DNA of 8,714 nucleotides from Pseudomonadota bacterium. GTDB lineage: Bacteria; Desulfobacterota; Syntrophia; Syntrophales; UBA5619. Below the pieces are notes generated by a model. The model saw only the letters and a list, made by a program, of their open reading frames with translations, had not been told where the DNA came from and ran no database searches. Within the stretch, counting starts at the first letter, position 1. Every line of letters starts with the position of its first letter. Made by a program: the position numbers and the translations under genes. The stretch spans positions 1 to 8,714 of the forward strand of contig JAHJXP010000044.1 in assembly GCA_018827585.1 (NCBI GenBank), given 5' to 3'. Below, in pieces: positions 5,182 through 8,714 of this stretch.

Positions 5182-7101
5182 CTACTTGAACTGTTTACAC
5201 TGTTCGTGCACAAGGTCGATGAACGCCTCTACACCGATGGAACCCAAGTTCTTCCCGTCCCGCTGCCGGGGAGACACCTGCCCGGAGGCTGCCTCCCGAT
5301 CGCCGATCACGAGCATGAAAGGGGTCTTCTGGAGTTGCGCCTCGCGGATCTTGTAGCCCAGTTTCTCGTTCCTGAAATCCCCTTCCGCCCGAATTCCCGC
5401 ATCGAGGAGACGTCCCCTGACCTCCCGCCCGTAGGGGATATGGCTGTCCGTCACGGTCAGCACAACGGCCTGCACCGGCGACAGCCAGAGGGGAAAGGCG
5501 CCGGCGTAGTGCTCGATGAGCACCCCCATGAACCGTTCGATCGCGCCCAGGATCACCCTGTGGAGCATTACCGGACGGTGTCTCCCGCCATCCTCGCCGA
5601 TGTAGTGAAGGTCGAACCGCTCCGGCAGGGTGAAATCGCACTGGATGGTCGCGCACTGCCATTTCCGTTTGAGGGCGTCCTTCAGCTTGAAGTCGATCTT
5701 CGGCCCATAGAAGGCGCCGTCCCCTTCGTTGGTTTCATAAGTCATGCCGCTGTCCCTGAGCGCACCCTCCAGGGCCGTGGTGGCAAGCTCCCAGTCCTGA
5801 TCCGAACCGATTGAATTCTCCGGGCGGGTGGAGAGTTCCACCTCGTATTCGAATCCGAAAATGCCCATCGCATAGCCTACGAAATCGGCGATCGCCCTGA
5901 TCTCGCCGTTGAGCTGCGACGGCGTGCAGAGAATATGGGCGTCATCCTGCGTGAACTGGCGCACCCGCATCAGCCCGTGGAGCACCCCCGCCTTTTCATG
6001 GCGGTGAACCGTCCCCAGTTCGAAATAACGCAACGGCAGGTCGCGGTAGGAGCGGATCTTCGCCTTGTAGATCAGCATGTGGGCAAGGCAGTTCATGGGT
6101 TTGATCCCGTAGCTCTGCTCGTCCACCTCGGTAAAGTACATGTTTTCCAGGTAATGATCGAAGTGACCGGACCGCTTCCAGAGATCGGCCTTGAGGATCT
6201 GGGGCCCGATCACCATCCCATAGCCCCGTTTGAGATGTTCTTTTCTCTCCCAGTCCTCTATTATGGTCCTCAGCAGCGTCCCCTTGGGGTGGAAGATGAC
6301 GAGTCCGGGGCCTGCCTCGTCGTTGAGCTGGAAAAGATCCAGTTCTCTGCCGAGGCGGCGGTGGTCCCTCTTTTTCGCCTCTTCCAGAAGCCGCAGATGC
6401 TCATCAAGCGCCTCCTGCGTCGCAAAGCCGGTCCCGTAAATGCGCTGGAGCATCCTGTTGCGTTCGTCGCCCCGCCAGTACGCGCCGGCCACATGAAGCA
6501 GCTTGAAGGCCCGGAGCATCCCGGTCGACGGGCAATGCGGCCCGCGGCAAAGATCGATGTAGCCGTTCTGGGTGTAGAGGCTGACCGTCTTGACGTCCGC
6601 CGGCAGATCGTTGAGGAGTTCGACCTTGTAGCGCTCCCCTTTGCTCCGGAAGAGCTCAACGGCCTCTTCGCGGCTAACCTCGCGGCGTTCGAAGAGGCAA
6701 TCCGCCGCGGCGATCTCCCGCATCCGGGATTCTATCCGTTCGAGATCCTGCGGGGTGAAGCCCTCGGCATATTCAAAATCGTAGTAGAAACCGTCTTCGA
6801 TGGCGGGACCGATGGCGACCTGAACGCCGGCGAAGGTCTCTTGCACCGCCTGGGCCATCACATGGGAGATGCTGTGGCGGAGAATCGAAAGGCCCTCCGC
6901 CGAAGCGGCGTCGATCGGCTCTACGGCGGCGTCCCCGTCCAGGGAATGGCTCAGGTCGACCGGCGCCCCGTTCACCTTTGCCGCCACCGGGAAAGAGGCG
7001 ACGCGATCCTGTCGGGCCGCAAGGGCCTCCCCTGCCTTAATCCCGGCCGGGGACAAAACCTCTTTTTCGTCCGGCATCGTGATCTTTATCTGTCGCACCA
7101 T
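5182..7101 (-). CDS. thrS: Threonine--tRNA ligase
   Basis: This class II synthetase charges tRNA-Thr with threonine and hydrolyses mischarged Ser-tRNA-Thr. Its 639 residues compare with 642 in E. coli. It has an N-terminal TGS domain (about 4-62); an editing domain with H76-S-I-S-H80 and C185-R-G-P-H189; motif 2 around RYFELGTVHRHE (358-369); catalytic zinc ligands C338, H389 and H514; the motif 3 region HRVILGAIERFMGVLIE (514-530); and a C-terminal anticodon-binding domain (about 540-630). I chose the ATG at 7101 because AGGA (7113-7110) lies 8 bases upstream and the protein then starts MVRQIKITMPD, a normal TGS beginning. An upstream GTG at 7134 is in frame but falls inside the leader hairpin. 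Expression is probably controlled through that hairpin (7122-7150). It heads the thrS-infC-rpmI-rplT-pheST-ihfA cluster. Confidence 0.97.
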   Translation of the reverse strand: MVRQIKITMPDEKEVLSPAGIKAGEALAARQDRVASFPVAAKVNGAPVDLSHSLDGDAAVEPIDAASAEGLSILRHSISHVMAQAVQETFAGVQVAIGPAIEDGFYYDFEYAEGFTPQDLERIESRMREIAAADCLFERREVSREEAVELFRSKGERYKVELLNDLPADVKTVSLYTQNGYIDLCRGPHCPSTGMLRAFKLLHVAGAYWRGDERNRMLQRIYGTGFATQEALDEHLRLLEEAKKRDHRRLGRELDLFQLNDEAGPGLVIFHPKGTLLRTIIEDWERKEHLKRGYGMVIGPQILKADLWKRSGHFDHYLENMYFTEVDEQSYGIKPMNCLAHMLIYKAKIRSYRDLPLRYFELGTVHRHEKAGVLHGLMRVRQFTQDDAHILCTPSQLNGEIRAIADFVGYAMGIFGFEYEVELSTRPENSIGSDQDWELATTALEGALRDSGMTYETNEGDGAFYGPKIDFKLKDALKRKWQCATIQCDFTLPERFDLHYIGEDGGRHRPVMLHRVILGAIERFMGVLIEHYAGAFPLWLSPVQAVVLTVTDSHIPYGREVRGRLLDAGIRAEGDFRNEKLGYKIREAQLQKTPFMLVIGDREAASGQVSPRQRDGKNLGSIGVEAFIDLVHEQCKQFK

Positions 7102-7121
7102 ATCCCGCTTCCTATGAAGAA

Positions 7122-7150
7122 AGGGCATCAGCACTAAGCGATGATGCCCT
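7122..7150 (-). terminator. Attenuator-like stem-loop in the thrS leader
   Basis: AGGGCATCA and TGATGCCCT form a perfect 9-bp stem around an 11-base loop. On the minus strand the 3' arm runs directly into TTCTTC, and the thrS Shine-Dalgarno starts 8 bases after the stem. This has the shape of an intrinsic terminator with a short, imperfect U-tract. It could end the tRNA-Val transcript, act as an attenuator for thrS, or be a translational operator. No T-box sequence and no threonine-rich leader peptide are visible. The structure is clear; which role it has is open. Confidence 0.6.
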
Positions 7151-7205
7151 CACCAAGACCAGCCGCCCGCCGAGACCCCGTTAGGGATCCAACGCACCCC
7201 ACCCC

Positions 7206-7228
7206 TCCCGCCATTAGAGAAGGCGGGA
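7206..7228. repeat. 7-bp inverted repeat between tRNA-Val and thrS
   Basis: TCCCGCC and GGCGGGA form a perfect 7-bp stem with a 9-base loop. Read on the plus strand it is followed by ATTTTT after three bases, so it looks more like a plus-strand terminator than a minus-strand one. On the minus strand it is followed by GGGGTGGGG. The loop contains the -10 of the weak promoter candidate. It may be a 3'-processing structure for the tRNA precursor or a protein-binding site. Confidence 0.45.
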
Positions 7229-7241
7229 TGATTTTTGATAA
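7213..7241 (-). promoter_or_regulatory. Weak candidate promoter for thrS
   Basis: TTATCA (7241-7236) and TCTAAT (7218-7213) are spaced by 17 bases, matching 4 of 6 and 5 of 6 positions of the sigma70 consensus. The -35 begins immediately after the tRNA CCA end. It would start a thrS mRNA near 7206, giving a leader of about 105 bases. It is weaker than the promoter ahead of the tRNA, and chance matches of this quality are common. Confidence 0.3.
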
Positions 7242-7316
7242 TGGTAGGCACGCAGGGATTTGAACCCTGGACATCCACCGCGTCAGGATGGCGCTCTCCC
7301 CCTGAGCTACGTGCCT
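7242..7316 (-). tRNA. tRNA-Val (anticodon GAC)
   Basis: The minus strand folds into a full cloverleaf. The acceptor stem AGGCACG/CGTGCCT is 7 of 7 paired and the D-arm is GCTC/GAGC. The anticodon stem CCATC/GGTGG has one G-U; its loop CTGACGC gives anticodon GAC, which reads the valine codons GUC and GUU. The T-arm is CAGGG/CCCTG with loop TTCAAAT. A73 and a genome-encoded CCA follow, for 75 bases in all with no intron. It sits alone between pgsA and thrS, with its own promoter 32 bases upstream. Confidence 0.97.
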
Positions 7317-7347
7317 GCATGAAACCCCTCCCGTCGGAGAGGGGGAC

Positions 7348-7376
7348 TTTCTAACAAGAAAAGACAGTGATGTCAA
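7348..7376 (-). promoter_or_regulatory. Promoter of tRNA-Val, possibly extending to thrS
   Basis: TTGACA (7376-7371) is a perfect -35. It is followed by a 17-base spacer and TAGAAA (7353-7348) as the -10, matching 4 of 6 positions. A TG one base before the -10 gives an extended -10 element. The start would fall near 7341, about 25 bases ahead of the mature tRNA. The discriminator GTCCCCC is very GC-rich, as in stable-RNA promoters under stringent control; that regulation is inferred. The -35 begins 8 bases after the pgsA stop codon. Confidence 0.75.
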
Positions 7377-7384
7377 GGCAAATA

Positions 7385-7930
7385 TCATTTTTTTGCGTCG
7401 TTGTTGATGATCTTCATGCCCCTGGCCATGTAGTTCAGGCCGGAAACAATCGTGAAAAATGCGGTCACCCAGTAGAGGGGCAGAAGCCATATCTCTCTTA
7501 TGCCGCCGGGCAGACACAAGGCGGAAAGACTCAGCAGGACCGTGATGAGCTGCAGGGCCGTCGTGACCTTGCTGACGAAAGCCGGGCGGATCTCCACGGA
7601 GATCGACATGATGGAAAGAACGGAGATGCCCAGCAGAATGAACAAGTCCCGACTGATGACGAGCACCGCAAGCCACCCCGGAATGACATGCAGAACGGAC
7701 AGAGTCACAAAGGAACTGACCAGAAGCGCCTTGTCGGCAATCGGATCCAGATAGGAACCGAGGACGGTCTGCTGATGCAGGACCCTGGCCAGGAATCCGT
7801 CGAGGATATCGGTGAGACCGGCAGCCATAAATACGATCAGCGCCTTGAGAAACGATTCCTGGATGAGCAGGATGACGATGACCGGAACCATGAGGATTCT
7901 CAGAAGCGTCAAGATGTTCGGAATATTCAT
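7385..7930 (-). CDS. pgsA: CDP-diacylglycerol--glycerol-3-phosphate phosphatidyltransferase
   Basis: This integral membrane enzyme joins CDP-diacylglycerol and glycerol 3-phosphate to make phosphatidylglycerophosphate, the precursor of phosphatidylglycerol and cardiolipin. Its 181 residues are normal for the family. The CDP-alcohol phosphotransferase motif DxxDGxxAR-x8-GxxxDxxxD is complete: D41, D44, G45, A48, R49, G58, D62 and D66. The N-terminus MNIPNILTLLRILMVPVIVILL is typical of PgsA. Further hydrophobic stretches at about 30-40, 67-88, 90-105, 122-140 and 148-165 fit a multi-pass protein. Only a weak GGGTG lies upstream of the ATG. It begins 35 bases after the lipoprotein gene and may be cotranscribed with it. 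Another CDP-alcohol transferase specificity (for example cardiolipin synthase type) is less likely from the N-terminal sequence. Confidence 0.9.
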   Translation of the reverse strand: MNIPNILTLLRILMVPVIVILLIQESFLKALIVFMAAGLTDILDGFLARVLHQQTVLGSYLDPIADKALLVSSFVTLSVLHVIPGWLAVLVISRDLFILLGISVLSIMSISVEIRPAFVSKVTTALQLITVLLSLSALCLPGGIREIWLLPLYWVTAFFTIVSGLNYMARGMKIINNDAKK

Positions 7931-7965
7931 TTTTCAGTTCACACCCACGTCAGATTTGATGCGGT

Positions 7966-8553
7966 TCAGGGACCCATTGCGTCCGGGCCGTCCGGCAGCG
8001 TCTCCAAGGCCCGGTTGACAACCTCTTGGATAGCCGGCTCAAAAACCTGAGAGGTCTTCAATTCCAGATGTTTCCGGGAAAAACCGAAGTTGCGATGGAC
8101 CGCCCGATATTGCACGCGCCAGAGACTCTCCCCCGTGACGGCGCTTTTCATTTCCAGTTCCACATCCACCGTCATCGGGGCATATAAGAGGGTCACCGCC
8201 GCCCTTCCTTCCTTCAATGTGGCATACAGGACGGCGTCCACTCTGAGCATTTCCCCCATCGACTGCGGCGACGCCGCCCCTCCGGCGGCGGAAATTTCGG
8301 CCAGCTTCTCATCGATCAGTTTCGGCGGAATCTTTGGATAACCCTTGAAATAGAGTTCCTCGATCAGTTTATCCCGCAACAGCCGGGCGGCCTCGGGTCC
8401 GGCCTGACTGTTCTGAACGGGCATGACCGCGATGAGCCTCGTACCCCTCTTGCTGTAATCGGGAACGATGACATGCGGAATCTTTGCGGCGCAACCGGCA
8501 AAAAAGAAAAATAACCCGAGAAACAACAACAGACGCATCCCTTTAGACGCCAT
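7966..8553 (-). CDS. Putative lipoprotein, GNA1162/DUF799-like
   Basis: From the ATG at 8553 the protein has 195 residues. It starts with a lipoprotein signal peptide: basic MASKGMR, a phenylalanine-rich hydrophobic core, and the lipobox FAGC with C21 as the acylated residue. The mature part has RGTRLIAVMPVQNS, a GYPKIPPKLIDEKLAE segment, LRVDAVLYATLKEG and a VELEMKSAVTGESLWRVQY strand region. This order resembles the GNA1162 (DUF799) lipoproteins, which are related in fold to CsgG-type periplasmic components. Their biochemical role is not established. AGAGG lies 8 bases before the chosen ATG; a GTG at 8562 and an ATG at 8538 are alternative starts. It follows the upstream partial gene by 13 bases, so the two are probably one operon. 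Family assignment is by recalled similarity only. Confidence 0.65.
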   Translation of the reverse strand: MASKGMRLLLFLGLFFFFAGCAAKIPHVIVPDYSKRGTRLIAVMPVQNSQAGPEAARLLRDKLIEELYFKGYPKIPPKLIDEKLAEISAAGGAASPQSMGEMLRVDAVLYATLKEGRAAVTLLYAPMTVDVELEMKSAVTGESLWRVQYRAVHRNFGFSRKHLELKTSQVFEPAIQEVVNRALETLPDGPDAMGP

Positions 8554-8566
8554 TATGCACACCTCT

Positions 8567-8714
8567 TCACCTCAGATTGACTTCCAGGCTGTGGTCATCC
8601 GTCTGCCGGACTTCCACCCCAAACTTCTCCCGGAGACGCTCGGACAAGGCGGCAGCCGTTCCCTCCACCGTCACATCAAACCGGGCCACGCCCCATGACG
8701 CCTCGCGGGGGGTG
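8567..8714 (-). CDS. C-terminal end of an unrecognised protein (partial)
   Basis: A minus-strand frame open to the window edge ends at TGA (8569-8567). It encodes at least 48 residues ending in FGVEVRQTDDHSLEVNLR. The composition is soluble and mixed, with a predicted helix (AAALSERLREKF) between strand-like segments, which suggests a small alpha/beta domain at the C-terminus. I do not recognise the family. The stop lies 13 bases before the lipoprotein ATG, and the ribosome-binding site of the lipoprotein abuts this stop, so the two genes are probably translated from one mRNA. Reading-frame choice rests on this spacing and on the lack of stops, so it is fairly but not completely secure. Confidence 0.6.
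   Translation of the reverse strand, partial: TPREASWGVARFDVTVEGTAAALSERLREKFGVEVRQTDDHSLEVNLR

Noticed and set aside
7132..7134. GTG as an alternative thrS start adding 11 residues
   Set aside because: It falls in the loop of the leader hairpin with no Shine-Dalgarno. The ATG at 7101 has a spaced AGGA and gives a standard TGS N-terminus.
5935..7137. Long open frame on the plus strand opposite thrS (400 codons)
   Set aside because: It is an antisense shadow of thrS with no recognisable family features and no separate support.
7102..7241. T-box riboswitch ahead of thrS
   Set aside because: The spacer lacks the conserved AGGGTGGNACCGCG-type sequence and is too short for a complete T-box leader.
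7324..7345. Hairpin CCCCCTCTCC...GGGAGGGG in the 5' leader of the tRNA
   Set aside because: The pairing needs a bulge and no T-run follows on the minus strand. It overlaps the expected transcription start, so it is neither a pgsA terminator nor a clear operator.
7134..7676. Minus-strand open frame of 180 codons spanning part of pgsA, the tRNA and the thrS leader
   Set aside because: It runs out of frame through pgsA and straight through a perfect tRNA gene. A possible short leader peptide at its end (from an ATG at 7215) has no ribosome-binding site and only one threonine codon.
1..8714. Mobile element genes, CRISPR arrays, toxin-antitoxin or defence genes
   Set aside because: None is visible. 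All coding sequence is explained by housekeeping genes, and the only repeats are the short dispersed ones listed.

Overview
The window is a chromosomal housekeeping segment from a fairly GC-rich Gram-negative bacterium. Every gene lies on the minus strand, so transcription runs from high to low coordinates. The gene order thrS-infC-rpmI-rplT-pheS-pheT-ihfA is the classic proteobacterial translation/IHF cluster. The protein sequences, the pgsA and tRNA-Val placed just upstream, and short dispersed repeats with the core GACTTTTTACGA suggest a Deltaproteobacterium, perhaps near Syntrophales/Syntrophus. That taxonomic placement is inference from memory of the families, not a database result.

Layout in transcription order. 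(1) 8714-7931: the last 48 codons of an unrecognised protein, then a lipoprotein resembling the GNA1162/DUF799 family. (2) 7930-7385: pgsA, phosphatidylglycerophosphate synthase. (3) 7384-7102: a non-coding control region. It holds a good sigma70-type promoter, tRNA-Val(GAC) with an encoded CCA end, a second weaker promoter candidate, a small inverted repeat, and a 9-bp attenuator-like stem-loop just before thrS. (4) 7101-3929: thrS, infC (from an ATA start codon), rpmI and rplT. The infC-rpmI spacer can fold into alternative or pseudoknotted pairings, as expected of an L20 autoregulatory leader. (5) 3932-405: pheS overlaps rplT by 4 bases; pheT follows after a 96-base spacer made largely of repeat and hairpin sequence. 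(6) 368-93: ihfA, the IHF alpha subunit. (7) 92-1: two more copies of the repeat and no gene.

The genes serve translation (two aminoacyl-tRNA synthetases, initiation factor 3, ribosomal proteins L35 and L20, one tRNA), membrane phospholipid synthesis (pgsA), the outer envelope (lipoprotein) and nucleoid architecture (ihfA). The control points are at the RNA level: the thrS leader hairpin, the non-AUG infC start, the rpmI leader, and translational coupling of rplT to pheS.

I see no phage, transposase, CRISPR, toxin-antitoxin or defence genes, and I do not think the window holds a new multi-gene system. The most unusual feature is a pair of inverted, 27-of-28 identical repeat copies that bracket pheT-ihfA almost to the base. 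One overlaps the ihfA stop codon and the other ends 2 nt before the pheT ATG, which leaves pheT without a recognisable Shine-Dalgarno.
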